A DNA stretch of 64,000 nucleotides, taken from contig NZ_QFBC01000001.1 of NCBI RefSeq assembly GCF_003122325.1, forward strand, positions 372,001 through 436,000, written 5' to 3'. The translations under genes and the position numbers were made by a program. Below are positions 54,814 to 63,781 of the stretch, one piece after another. The notes beneath the pieces are model-generated. The model was not told where the DNA came from and did no database searches. It saw only the letters and a program-made list of their open reading frames with translations. This DNA is from Rhizobium album. Lineage in GTDB: Bacteria; Pseudomonadota; Alphaproteobacteria; Rhizobiales; Rhizobiaceae. Within the stretch, counting starts at the first letter, position 1. Each line of letters opens with the position of its first letter.

Positions 54814-55830
54814 TCAGTTCACCCGCTGGATGGAGAAGTCGATGACCTCCATCAGCGCCGTCTTCCAGGCGGATTGCGGCAGCGGCGCCAGGGCGTCGCG
54901 GGCAATGGTGCCGTAATGGTTGGCGCGGGCGATGGTATCGGCGAGGCTGCCGTATCTGGTGATCAGACCCAGCGCCTTTTCAAGGTTCTCTTCGCTGCTG
55001 TTGCCGCCTTCGATGGCATCGCGCCAGAAGGCGCGTTCGTCCGGCGTGCCGCGGCGATAGGCAAGGATCACCGGCAGGGTGATCTTGCCCTCGCGGAAAT
55101 CGTCGCCGACATTCTTGCCGAGGTCGGCGGCCTTGCCGCCGTAATCCAGCGCATCGTCGACCAGCTGAAAGGCGAGGCCGAGGTTCATGCCGTAGGATTT
55201 CAGCGCGTTGCGGCCGGCCTTGTCGGTCCTGGCAACGATCGGGCCGACTTCGGCGGCAGCCGCAAACAGCGCCGCCGTCTTGGCGCGGATCACCTGCAGG
55301 TAATCGTCTTCGGTCGTTTCCATGTTCTTGGCGACGGACAGCTGCAGCACTTCGCCCTCGGCGATCACCGAAGCGGCGGTGGACAAGACGTCGAGCGCCT
55401 CGAGCGAACCGACATCGACCATCATGCGGAAAGCCTGGCCGAGCAGGAAATCGCCGACCAGCACGCTCGCCTGGTTGCCCCAGATCATCCGCGCCGTCGA
55501 TTTGCCGCGGCGCAGGTCGCTTTCGTCGACGACGTCGTCATGCAGCAGCGTCGCGGTGTGCATGAACTCGACGCTGGTGGCGAGCTTGACATGCGCATCG
55601 CCTTCGTAGCCGAACATCGCGGCGGAGGCGAGCGTCAGCATCGGCCGCAGGCGCTTGCCGCCAGACGAGATCAGGTGGTTGGCGACCTCGGGGATCATCT
55701 GCACATCGGAGCCCGCCCTGGACAGGATGAGCTGGTTGACGCGCTCCATGTCCGCCTTGGTCAGATCGACGAGCGGCTTCACCGAAGCCTGTTTGTTCTT
55801 GCCTTCTTCAAGCGGTATTACGACGCCCAA
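54814..55830 (-). CDS. ispB: Polyprenyl (octa/decaprenyl) diphosphate synthase
   Basis: This trans-polyprenyl synthase makes the side chain of ubiquinone. The 338-residue protein has SSGGKRLRPMLTLASAAM, the first Asp-rich motif LLHDDVVDESDLRRG and the second LVDDALDYGG, with GDDFREGKITLPVI. Chain length cannot be set from sequence, but decaprenyl is usual in rhizobia. I prefer the TTG at 55830, which follows AGGAG by nine bases and gives the usual MGVVIPLEE start. A TTG at 55866 lies upstream in frame. Confidence 0.94.
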   Translation of the reverse strand: MGVVIPLEEGKNKQASVKPLVDLTKADMERVNQLILSRAGSDVQMIPEVANHLISSGGKRLRPMLTLASAAMFGYEGDAHVKLATSVEFMHTATLLHDDVVDESDLRRGKSTARMIWGNQASVLVGDFLLGQAFRMMVDVGSLEALDVLSTAASVIAEGEVLQLSVAKNMETTEDDYLQVIRAKTAALFAAAAEVGPIVARTDKAGRNALKSYGMNLGLAFQLVDDALDYGGKAADLGKNVGDDFREGKITLPVILAYRRGTPDERAFWRDAIEGGNSSEENLEKALGLITRYGSLADTIARANHYGTIARDALAPLPQSAWKTALMEVIDFSIQRVN

Positions 55831-55938
55831 CGACCCGGACTCCTGTTCATTCTTTGCAAAAGACAATAGAAAGGGCCGGTTAGCGCGGCAAGAGGCGAAT
55901 TGTCTCGCTCATGCAAATTTGACAGGGATTTCATCTGA

Positions 55939-56169
55939 ATGCTCGAACTCATCCGTACGAACGATCCGGTCCTGCTCTCCTTTGCCGAGAGCCTGATGAA
56001 GGATGCCGGTATTCATTGCATGGTCGCCGATGAGGGCATGAGCATTCTCGAAGGTTCGCTCGGCATGCTGCCGCGCCGTTTCCTGGTGGAAAGCGACCGG
56101 GCGGATGAGGCGCGCGCCATTCTTACCGATGCCGGCCTTGCGGACGAATTGCGCGATGAGCGCAGCTGA
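55939..56169 (+). CDS. DUF2007 domain-containing protein
   Basis: A 76-residue protein matching DUF2007, a putative signal-transducing family. The pattern is MLELIRTNDPVLLSFAESLM, then AGIHCMVADEG and a late RRFLVESDRADEARAILTDAG. It is soluble. It is divergent from ispB, and the methyltransferase gene starts inside its last codons (14-base overlap), so both are coupled. Confidence 0.9.
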   Translation: MLELIRTNDPVLLSFAESLMKDAGIHCMVADEGMSILEGSLGMLPRRFLVESDRADEARAILTDAGLADELRDERS

Positions 56170-56950
56170 GGTGCAGGACACCCAGGCCGAGACCCTCGAT
56201 GCCTTCCATTATGGCGGCTTCCATGTGCTGCAGCCGAAGGGCAGGGGTCACCGCTCCGGCATGGATGCCATGCTGCTGGCGGCCCTCGTCGCCGATGAGC
56301 GGCCGATCCGCGTCGCCGATCTCGGCGCCGGCGCCGGGGCTGCCGGCATGGCTGTGGCCTCGCGGCTGGCAAAGGCCGAGGTGGTGCTGGCGGAACGCTC
56401 GCCCGACATGGCGGATTATGCCCGGCGCAGCGCCGCCCATCCGCTCAATGCCCACATGGCCACCCGCTTGTCTGTCATCGAGGCGGATGTGACGGCCACG
56501 GGTCGGGCGCGGCGCGCGATGGGCCTGGAGGACGACAGTTTCGACCATGTCATCATGAACCCGCCCTTCAACGACGGCAGCGACCGGCGCACGCCGGATG
56601 CTTTGAAAGCTGAGGCGCATGCCATGCATGACGGCCTGTTCGAAAGCTGGGTGCGCACGGCCGGCGCCATCCTCCGCCCCGGCGGGCAGCTGTCCTTGAT
56701 CGCCCGGCCGGAATCGATCGCCGAGATCATCGCCGCCTGCGGCCGCCGCTTCGGCGGGATCGAGATCACCGCCCTGCACCCCCGTGAAGGCGAGAATGCC
56801 GTGCGCATCCTGGTGACGGCGATCAAGGGGTCGCGTGCCCGCCTCAGCCTGCGTTTCCCGCTCGTGATGCATCAAGAGGATACGCACCGCTTTGCCGCCC
56901 TGTTCGACGACTTCAACAACGGCCGGGCAGCCTACGCCCGAAAACGCTGA
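56156..56950 (+). CDS. SAM-dependent methyltransferase, TrmN6-like
   Basis: A 264-residue methyltransferase related to TrmN6 (YfiC), which methylates A37 of tRNA-Val. It has QPKGRGHRSGMDAMLLAALV at the start, the SAM motif VADLGAGAGAAGMAVA, and the NPPF motif in VIMNPPFNDGSD that marks N6-adenine or glutamine amide methyltransferases. The substrate is inferred from the family only. The ATG overlaps the DUF2007 gene end. Confidence 0.9.
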   Translation: MSAAEVQDTQAETLDAFHYGGFHVLQPKGRGHRSGMDAMLLAALVADERPIRVADLGAGAGAAGMAVASRLAKAEVVLAERSPDMADYARRSAAHPLNAHMATRLSVIEADVTATGRARRAMGLEDDSFDHVIMNPPFNDGSDRRTPDALKAEAHAMHDGLFESWVRTAGAILRPGGQLSLIARPESIAEIIAACGRRFGGIEITALHPREGENAVRILVTAIKGSRARLSLRFPLVMHQEDTHRFAALFDDFNNGRAAYARKR

Positions 56951-57027
56951 TTTTTGCGTCATGCCGCTTGTGTTCGCCGTGGCGATACACACATATCCCC
57001 GCAGGTTTTCAAACATAGGGATGACGG

Positions 57028-57891
57028 ATGGCGGGTTTTCTGAAGCGGCTGTTACCGAAACGCTTTCGCAAGAAAAGAGTGGTCATCCCGGTCGTCAGGC
57101 TTCACGGTGCCATTCAGGCGGGCGGCAGCGCCTTCCGTCCCGCACTCAATCTCGCCTCCTATTCCGCAGCGCTGGAAAAGGCCTTCGCGATGAAGGAAGC
57201 GCCGGCTGTGGCCTTGTCGATCAATTCGCCCGGCGGGTCGCCGGTGCAGTCGCGCATGCTGTATCATCGCATCCGGTCGCTGGCGGAAGAAAACGGCAAG
57301 AAGGTCTTCGTTTTCGTCGAGGATGTCGCCGCCTCCGGTGGCTATATGATCGCGCTGGCGGGTGACGAGATCTTCGCCGATCCCACCTCGATCGTCGGTT
57401 CCATCGGCGTCGTTTCCGGCGGCTTCGGCTTTCCGGAACTGTTGCGCAAGATCGGCGTCGAGCGGCGCGTCTATACTGCCGGCGAAAACAAGGTGATCCT
57501 CGATCCGTTCCAGCCGGAAAAGCCGCAGGATATCGAATATCTCAAGACGCTGCAGCTCGATATCCATGCCGTGTTCATCGACATGGTCAAGGCGCGGCGC
57601 GGCGACAGGCTCTCCAGCGATCCCGAAGTCTTCTCCGGCCTGTTCTGGACGGGCACGCGCGGCCTCGAGCTGGGGCTCGTCGATGGCCTCGCCGACATGC
57701 GCCAGGAATTGCGCAAGCGTTACGGCGACAAGGTCAAGCTGGAGCTGGTCACCGGCGCCCGGGGTTTTCTTGGCCGCCGCGTGCCAGGCGTCGCCGGCGC
57801 CATCCGGGCTGAAGAGGTGGCGGCGGCAGCTGCATCGGGTCTTGCCGGAACACTGGAAGACAAGGCATTGTGGAGCCGTTACGGACTTTGA
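57028..57891 (+). CDS. S49 family peptidase (SohB/SppA-like)
   Basis: A 287-residue serine peptidase of the signal-peptide-peptidase group. The nucleophile serine is in VEDVAASGGYMIALAG, and the general-base lysine in YTAGENKVILDPF. NSPGGSPVQS forms the oxyanion region. No clear membrane helix is present, only a basic N-terminus (RLLPKRFRKKR), so it may associate peripherally. Unlike E. coli SppA it has a single domain. A small membrane protein gene follows 18 bases later. Confidence 0.93.
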   Translation: MAGFLKRLLPKRFRKKRVVIPVVRLHGAIQAGGSAFRPALNLASYSAALEKAFAMKEAPAVALSINSPGGSPVQSRMLYHRIRSLAEENGKKVFVFVEDVAASGGYMIALAGDEIFADPTSIVGSIGVVSGGFGFPELLRKIGVERRVYTAGENKVILDPFQPEKPQDIEYLKTLQLDIHAVFIDMVKARRGDRLSSDPEVFSGLFWTGTRGLELGLVDGLADMRQELRKRYGDKVKLELVTGARGFLGRRVPGVAGAIRAEEVAAAAASGLAGTLEDKALWSRYGL

Positions 57892-57909
57892 GCCGGAAGG
57901 ACGGGGGAG

Positions 57910-58101
57910 ATGGCACAACTTATATTTCTGATCATTCTCGTCGCGGGCGGCTGGATTCTCTACAAGCGCTTCATCGGCGACGCCCAGCGGCTTGCCGCCA
58001 AGTCCCGCCAGGCGGAACGCGAGCGCGAGACGGGGGCCATGGGCACCCTGATCAAGGACCCCGCCACCGGCGAATACCGCGTCAAGCGACCGGACGAGTG
58101 A
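57910..58101 (+). CDS. Small single-pass membrane protein
   Basis: A 63-residue protein with one N-terminal membrane helix (LIFLIILVAGGWILYKRFIG) and a charged cytoplasmic tail ending DPATGEYRVKRPDE. A GGGGAG site precedes the ATG. It probably forms an operon with the S49 peptidase gene. I do not recognise the family; the tail is reminiscent of small proteins conserved in Rhizobiales. Confidence 0.75.
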   Translation: MAQLIFLIILVAGGWILYKRFIGDAQRLAAKSRQAERERETGAMGTLIKDPATGEYRVKRPDE

Positions 58102-58123
58102 TCCTCGTCCGGTAGGTCGCCCG

Positions 58124-59446
58124 TCAGCTCTGCAGGCGCGGGCTGTTGATGACCTTGCGGAACAGGGTTTCCATGGCTTGGGAAATGCCCTGCGTCGGGC
58201 TGACCTCAAAGAACAGGCCGGGCGTGGCGCATTCCTGCATCTTGGTCGAAATCTCGCTCTGGAACGGCTTGATCCAGGAATTGTACCAACCGTTCTTCGG
58301 CAGCGGCAGGTACGTGGTGTAGAGGATGGCGATGCGGATGCCGCGATCCTTGAGCGGCTTGCAGAAGGAGACGTCGATCGGTTCCTGGCAGCGGTTACCC
58401 GTGGTCCTCTTGGTGCAGGTCGAAGGCTTGTAGCTGTCGCCGACGCCGTCGGAGACGAAGAACAGCACCTTCTGCCGGTCGTTGGCGCTGTCGCCGGTGC
58501 CGGGCTTGTCGATCAGCTTGTTGATTTCCGTCAGGGCCGAATCGAAGCTGGTCTGCTGGTCGTTGTTGTAGCCCTGCTGCGGAATGGTCATCAGGTCGAT
58601 TGCGTCGGCATAAGATTTCACCTGGTCCATGTTGGCGTTGAGCGTCGAAACCGTTGTCAGCTTGGCATCTTCGGCCTTCTCGCCGAACGTATAGATGCCC
58701 ATGCGATACTGGTTGGAAAACAGCATCGTATCCTTGGCGGTCTGGGTCAGCTGCTGGGTTGCCTGGCGCACCGTGTCGATGCGCATGCTCACGCCGAGCT
58801 TCTTGGCGAGATTGTAATAATTGTTGGCGTTCTTCGTCTCGTGACAGGCGAAGGCGCAGCTGTCGGAGGTGTTGGCTTCCAGCGTGGCGATGTCGGCGGC
58901 GGTGGCGCCGACGCCCATCGAGGGCGTATTGTCGAGCAACATGTAGAAATCGATATGCGAGCCGAGCTGGTAGGTGGCCTTCGCGGCCCCGGAAATGACG
59001 ATTTCCTGCTTGCCGATGATCTTCAGGAAGGTGGTGGGAATCGACGTCTTGAAGTTCACTTGGGAGACGATGTCCTGGCCGGTGCGCTTGATATCGACAT
59101 CCAGCTTCAGGGTCTCGCTGGAATAGGGGTCCTTGGTTTCCGTCGTCACCGAAATGCCGTCGCTGGGAAGCTGGGCGCGAAAAATCTCCTTGGCTTCCTC
59201 GATGGCAGCAGCGATCTGGCCGTCGGTGACCATCTTCCGGGCAAGCGCGACGCCGTTGGACTTTTCCGATATGGCGCCGAGCGCGGCAGCGTCGGCGGCG
59301 CCGTACAGCTTTTCGCGCATCTCGAAGGCGCGGCTGAAATCGATGGCGAGGCCGATGACGCCGGCGAAGGGGACGATCAGCAGAGCCGTGATGATGGCGA
59401 AGTTGCCGGCAACGTCACTCCTGAAGCGACGGAGAGTGCGCATCAT
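58124..59446 (-). CDS. TadG-like pilus assembly protein with von Willebrand A-type domain
   Basis: A 440-residue protein. Its N-terminus has the TadE/TadG-type segment RFRSDVAGNFAIITALLIVP continuing as a membrane helix and then DFSRAFEMREKLYGAADAAALGA. The rest is a vWA-type domain whose metal site reads DNTPSMG (a DxTxS variant). Cysteine-containing inserts (CAFACHE, STCTKRTTGNRCQ) suggest an exported disulfide-bonded domain. It stands apart from other tad genes. The paired ATGs at 59446/59443 follow AGGGA; the longer frame lacks family residues. Confidence 0.87.
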   Translation of the reverse strand: MMRTLRRFRSDVAGNFAIITALLIVPFAGVIGLAIDFSRAFEMREKLYGAADAAALGAISEKSNGVALARKMVTDGQIAAAIEEAKEIFRAQLPSDGISVTTETKDPYSSETLKLDVDIKRTGQDIVSQVNFKTSIPTTFLKIIGKQEIVISGAAKATYQLGSHIDFYMLLDNTPSMGVGATAADIATLEANTSDSCAFACHETKNANNYYNLAKKLGVSMRIDTVRQATQQLTQTAKDTMLFSNQYRMGIYTFGEKAEDAKLTTVSTLNANMDQVKSYADAIDLMTIPQQGYNNDQQTSFDSALTEINKLIDKPGTGDSANDRQKVLFFVSDGVGDSYKPSTCTKRTTGNRCQEPIDVSFCKPLKDRGIRIAILYTTYLPLPKNGWYNSWIKPFQSEISTKMQECATPGLFFEVSPTQGISQAMETLFRKVINSPRLQS

Positions 59447-59766
59447 GGTTAATATTCCCTGTTCGAGCAACGAATTTTCCGGCTGCATGGGCCTGATCTG
59501 CGGGCAGTATCGGCACCCTGCGCCATCCGTTTTATTATCGTCAGCCCTGGTATCGGCTGATGGCTTTGGCCTATTTGCTATCATGGCGGCTTTAACGTGC
59601 ACTTAAACCGCACCGTTAAAGAATTGATATGGCTGCCCTATTTCGGCACGTTGGTCCTGTCCCGTTTCGGGAGATGCAGCAGGCCGGCCGCCAAGTGTCT
59701 TGACCCCCGGCGCTCGGCATGGCACCTGTCCGGCAATCTCGACCCCATTGCCATTGTGATTGACCG
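59447..59766. other. Divergent control region of the TadG-like gene and glyQ
   Basis: No gene is supported in these 320 bases. They hold a CtrA-like site and a near-perfect dyad around 59590-59621. The glyQ promoter should lie in the right half. Confidence 0.45.
59592..59606. promoter_or_regulatory. CtrA-like box TTAA-N7-TTAA upstream of the TadG-like gene
   Basis: TTAACGTGCACTTAA fits two TTAA half-sites seven bases apart. It overlaps a larger dyad (CTTTAACGTGC at 59590 with GCACCGTTAAAG at 59610). A further half-site ATGGTTAA covers the TadG-like start codon at 59445-59452. Confidence 0.45.
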
Positions 59767-60726
59767 ATGACCGCTGCCAGCCTGCCAGACCACATGCATC
59801 CGACCCGCTCCTTCCAGGGGCTGATCCTGACGCTGCACAACTACTGGGCGGACAAGGGATGCGCCGTGCTGCAGCCCTACGACATGGAGGTCGGCGCCGG
59901 CACATTCCACCCGGCGACCACGCTGCGCGCCCTCGGCCCCAAGCCGTGGAAGGCCGCCTACGTGCAGCCCTCGCGCCGGCCGTCGGACGGCCGCTACGGC
60001 GAAAACCCCAACCGCCTGCAGCATTATTACCAGTACCAGGTGATCCTGAAGCCCAATCCGTCCAACCTGCAGGAGCTTTATCTCGGCTCGCTGGCGGCGA
60101 TCGGCCTCGATCCGCTGCTGCACGACATCCGCTTCGTCGAGGATGACTGGGAAAGCCCGACGCTGGGCGCCTGGGGGCTGGGCTGGGAATGCTGGTGCGA
60201 CGGCATGGAAGTGTCGCAGTTCACCTATTTCCAGCAGGTCTGCGGCATCGAATGCTCGCCGGTGGCCGGCGAACTGACCTACGGCCTCGAACGCCTGGCG
60301 ATGTATGTCCAGGGCGTCGACAACGTCTACGACCTGAACTTCAACGGCCGCGAGGGCGACGAGAAGATCTCCTATGGTGACGTCTTCCTGCAGGCCGAGC
60401 AGGAATATTCCCGCCACAACTTCGAATATGCCAACACCGAAATGCTGCACCGGCACTTCATCGACGCCGAAAAGGAATGTCAGGCGCTGCTCGCCGCCGG
60501 CGCGCCGGGCGATGCCGACAACCAGCGCCTGCACAAATGCGTCCTGCCGGCCTATGACCAGTGCATCAAGGCCAGCCACGTCTTCAACCTGCTCGATGCC
60601 CGCGGCGTCATCTCGGTTACGGAGCGCCAGGCCTATATCCTGCGCGTGCGCACGCTGGCCAAGGCCTGCGGCGAAGCTTTCCTGCTGACGGAGGCCGGCG
60701 GCGTCAACTGGCGCAAGGTGGCGTAG
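59767..60726 (+). CDS. glyQ: Glycyl-tRNA synthetase alpha subunit
   Basis: GlyQ is the catalytic alpha subunit of the bacterial tetrameric glycyl-tRNA synthetase. The 319-residue class II protein has [19 protein letters not shown], then [37 protein letters not shown] and [19 protein letters not shown], all strongly conserved. The second ATG at residue 11 is possible. The beta subunit gene glyS begins only at 63782, so three other genes split the pair. Confidence 0.97.
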   Translation: MTAASLPDHMHPTRSFQGLILTLHNYWADKGCAVLQPYDMEVGAGTFHPATTLRALGPKPWKAAYVQPSRRPSDGRYGENPNRLQHYYQYQVILKPNPSNLQELYLGSLAAIGLDPLLHDIRFVEDDWESPTLGAWGLGWECWCDGMEVSQFTYFQQVCGIECSPVAGELTYGLERLAMYVQGVDNVYDLNFNGREGDEKISYGDVFLQAEQEYSRHNFEYANTEMLHRHFIDAEKECQALLAAGAPGDADNQRLHKCVLPAYDQCIKASHVFNLLDARGVISVTERQAYILRVRTLAKACGEAFLLTEAGGVNWRKVA

Positions 60727-60783
60727 GCCCGGATATTCCCTTTCCTGCCGGCGTAACAGCCGGCGGGCGCCCGGCACCTGAAT

Positions 60784-60981
60784 TTACGCCAGGTCGGCGG
60801 TTTCCACGCCCAGTTCCCAGACCGGCTTCAGCGTCGGATAGCTGCCGGTCGGCAGTTGGCCGGCATAGATCTGCATCGCGCGTCGCACTCCTGAAGGCCG
60901 TTCGGCCGGATTGCCGGCCACATGCACGGCAAAGAGGGCGGCAAAGGCGAGGACGTTGATCAGGGTGAGGGCGGTTTTCAT
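60784..60981 (-). CDS. Small exported hypothetical protein
   Basis: A 65-residue frame on the strand opposite glyQ and lemA. It starts MKTALTLINVLAFAALFAVH, a good signal peptide or membrane anchor, followed by a short polar part ending ELGVETADLA. The ribosome-binding site is weak. It fills the otherwise empty glyQ-lemA gap and reads like a small secreted or anchored protein. Coding status is uncertain. Confidence 0.5.
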   Translation of the reverse strand: MKTALTLINVLAFAALFAVHVAGNPAERPSGVRRAMQIYAGQLPTGSYPTLKPVWELGVETADLA

Positions 60982-61170
60982 CGGTTCGGCTTGCGGTTTG
61001 GAGTGGATCGATGAGCCAATCTCGCGCATTCCGCCGGAAATTTCGGTTCCCGCAGGAACACCTCCGCATCCGCCCCGCCGATAGTTTTGCTTTCGGAATA
61101 ACCAGGGTGACAATGCCCGGCGGAATGTTAATCTCCGCCGGCGTTTCCAGGATTTTCGGAGAATTGATCC

Positions 61171-61716
61171 ATGTATTTGCTGCTCATCGCGGTGCCGATT
61201 GCGATCTATGCCATCTATGTCTACAACAGCCTCGTCCGGTCGCGGCAGATGACCGAGGAAGCCTGGTCGGGCATCGATGTGCAGCTGAAACGCCGCGCCG
61301 ACCTCATCCCCAACCTGATCGAAACGGTGAAGGGTTACGCCTCCCACGAACGGGAGACTCTGGAAAAGGTCGTCGAACTGCGAAACCGTGCCCAGGCGCT
61401 TCCCGCAGGCGACATTGCCGGCCGCGCCCAGGCGGAAGGCATGCTGTCGCAGGCGCTCGGCCGGCTGCTGGCCGTCGCGGAAGCTTATCCGGACCTCAAG
61501 GCCAACCAGAATTTCACCGAGCTGCAGCAGACGCTGGAAACGGTCGAAGGCGAGATCCAGATGTCGCGGCGTTATTACAACGGCGCCGCCCGCGACATGA
61601 ACGTCAAGGTCGACAGTTTTCCCTCCAACCTCATCGCCCGCAGCTTCGGTTTCGTGAAAGCCGGTTATTTCGAGGTCGCCGAGGCCGACCGCGCCGTGCC
61701 CACCGTCAAGTTCTGA
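61171..61716 (+). CDS. lemA: LemA family protein
   Basis: A 181-residue LemA protein. One N-terminal membrane helix (LLLIAVPIAIYAIYVYN) is followed by the typical SRQMTEEAWSGIDVQLKRRADLIPNL and a long helical bundle, with the conserved late SFPSNLIARSFGF. LemA proteins have unknown biochemical function. The DUF2207 gene follows 25 bases later, a common pairing that suggests they act together at the membrane. Confidence 0.94.
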   Translation: MYLLLIAVPIAIYAIYVYNSLVRSRQMTEEAWSGIDVQLKRRADLIPNLIETVKGYASHERETLEKVVELRNRAQALPAGDIAGRAQAEGMLSQALGRLLAVAEAYPDLKANQNFTELQQTLETVEGEIQMSRRYYNGAARDMNVKVDSFPSNLIARSFGFVKAGYFEVAEADRAVPTVKF

Positions 61717-61741
61717 TCCCTCCCTTCTTGCGAGCAGACCG

Positions 61742-63688
61742 ATGACCAGGCTGTTTTTAGCCCTTCTCCTGATGCTGGTGGCCATCGCGCCGATCAGCCC
61801 CGCCGCGGCGGAAGAATATATCCGCTCCTACGATGCGGATATCACGCTCTCCCGCGACGGCTCGATGACGGTCACCGAGACGATCGTCGCCAATGCCGAA
61901 GGCCGGGAGATCCGTCGCGGTATTTTCCGCGACTTCCCGCTGACCTTCGTCAACGAGAAGGGACGCACCGCCAAGGTTGATTTCGACATCGTCTCCATCG
62001 AGCGGGACGGCGCGCCGGACGATTATCACACCGAATCGATCTCCGGCGGCATCCGCATCTATATCGGCAAGTCGGATATCTTCCTGCCGGCCGGTGAGCA
62101 CACCTTCACCATCACCTACCGCACCGACCGGCAGATCAGGCGGTTCGAGGCCTATGACGAACTGTTCTGGAACGTCACCGGCAACGGCTGGCTGTTCCGC
62201 ATCGCGAAGGCGACGGCGACGGTCCGGCTGCCGGAGGGCGTCCGCGCCGAGGATACGGTCTTCTTCACCGGTCCGCTGGGCGCGACGGAGAAGAACGCCA
62301 CCGTGCAGGACAATGGCGGCACCGTCACCTTCGCGACCACGCAGCCGCTGCGCGTCAGCGAAGGGTTGACGATCGGCGTCAAGCTCGCCAAGGGCGTCAT
62401 CGATCCCCCCACGGCCTTGCAGCAGCGGACGGCGTGGCTGGAGGAAAATCTCGGCTATTTCATCGGTATTGGCGGTTTCGCCGTGGTTTTCGTCTATTAC
62501 ATGCGGTCGTGGGTGCGGGTCGGGCGCGATCCGCCGGGCGGTGTCATGGTGCCGCGCTGGGATGCGCCGGACGGCATCTCGCCGGCGCTCGTCAACTACA
62601 TCGACAACAAGGGTTTTTCCGGCCAGGGCTGGACGGCGCTGTCCGCCGCCGCACTTAACCTTGCGGTCAAGGGATATGCCGTCCTGGAGGATCTGCAAGA
62701 CTCGCTGTCCATTCGCCGCACGGCCAAGCCGCGCGGCGAGAAGCTGGGCGCGGGCGAGGAGAGCCTGCTGCATTCGCTCGGCGGCGAAGGGGCGGCCCTC
62801 ACCATCGCCAAGTCGAACGGCGCCTATGTCAAGGCGGTGGGCGAGCGTTTCCGCGGCTCCATCGAGCGGGAACACCGCGGCAAATATTACAATGCCAATG
62901 TCGCCTATATCGTCGGTGGCGTCCTGATCAGCGTTGTGTGTATGGTCGGGCTGCTGATCTTCGCGCAGCTCTCCGAGGAGGCGCTGGGCATCTTTATCGG
63001 CTCGCTGCTCATCGGCGTGGTGGTCGGGGTGTTTTCCATTCCCCTCGGCCTGGCGTTGCGGGCGACGCGAAACCTCTTTGCGCGGATAATCCTCATCCTC
63101 ATCCTCGGGATTCTCCTGTTTATCGGCGCGATCCTGCTGTTCGGCCTGTTTATCGGCGCCTATGTCGGTCTCGGCGACCCGCATGAATACGTGCCGATCT
63201 ATGCGGCCGGCGGCATCGTGTTCCTGAACGTGCTGTTCTTCTACCTCATGGGCGCCCCGACGCCGATCGGGTCGAAGATGATGACCGGCATCGAGGGCCT
63301 CCGGCAATATCTGACACTGGCGGAAAAAGACCGGATGAACATGGCCGGCGCGCCGACCATGTCGCCGCAGCATTTCGAAACGCTTTTGCCTTATGCCGTG
63401 GCGCTGGGCGTGGAAAAACCCTGGTCGAAGACCTTCGACCGCTGGCTTGCCTCGGCGGCTGCCGGGGCGGCGGCGGCGGCCTACCAGCCGTCCTGGTATT
63501 CCGGCTCGTCGTTTCGCGGCGACCGTTTCAGCGACAATATCGGCAAGTTTTCCAGCTCGATGGCCTCGACCATCGCCTCGACGATCCCCGAGCCGCCGCG
63601 CAGTTCCTCCTCCGGCTTTTCGTCCGGCGGTTCCTCGGGCGGCTCGTCGGGAGGCGGCGGTGGCGGCGGCGGCGGTGGCGGCTGGTAG
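61742..63688 (+). CDS. DUF2207 domain-containing membrane protein
   Basis: A 648-residue membrane protein. A signal peptide (RLFLALLLMLVAIAPISPAA) leads to the DUF2207 extracytoplasmic domain, with YIRSYDADITLSRDGSMTV and RREIRRGIFRDFP-type residues. A membrane helix near residue 240, a cytoplasmic region and further helices at about 390-510 follow. The C-terminus is a Ser/Gly-rich tail ending in a run of glycines (GGGGGGGGGGGW), as found in many DUF2207 proteins. Role unknown; paired with lemA. Confidence 0.92.
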   Translation: MTRLFLALLLMLVAIAPISPAAAEEYIRSYDADITLSRDGSMTVTETIVANAEGREIRRGIFRDFPLTFVNEKGRTAKVDFDIVSIERDGAPDDYHTESISGGIRIYIGKSDIFLPAGEHTFTITYRTDRQIRRFEAYDELFWNVTGNGWLFRIAKATATVRLPEGVRAEDTVFFTGPLGATEKNATVQDNGGTVTFATTQPLRVSEGLTIGVKLAKGVIDPPTALQQRTAWLEENLGYFIGIGGFAVVFVYYMRSWVRVGRDPPGGVMVPRWDAPDGISPALVNYIDNKGFSGQGWTALSAAALNLAVKGYAVLEDLQDSLSIRRTAKPRGEKLGAGEESLLHSLGGEGAALTIAKSNGAYVKAVGERFRGSIEREHRGKYYNANVAYIVGGVLISVVCMVGLLIFAQLSEEALGIFIGSLLIGVVVGVFSIPLGLALRATRNLFARIILILILGILLFIGAILLFGLFIGAYVGLGDPHEYVPIYAAGGIVFLNVLFFYLMGAPTPIGSKMMTGIEGLRQYLTLAEKDRMNMAGAPTMSPQHFETLLPYAVALGVEKPWSKTFDRWLASAAAGAAAAAYQPSWYSGSSFRGDRFSDNIGKFSSSMASTIASTIPEPPRSSSSGFSSGGSSGGSSGGGGGGGGGGGW

Positions 63689-63781
63689 GTTCCAGCGATT
63701 TTCCGCATGCCGAGAGATGACTTTTGCGCGCGGGCTTGCTAAGTCCGCCGCAACCGTTCGGATTTATGAAAAGACACATCC

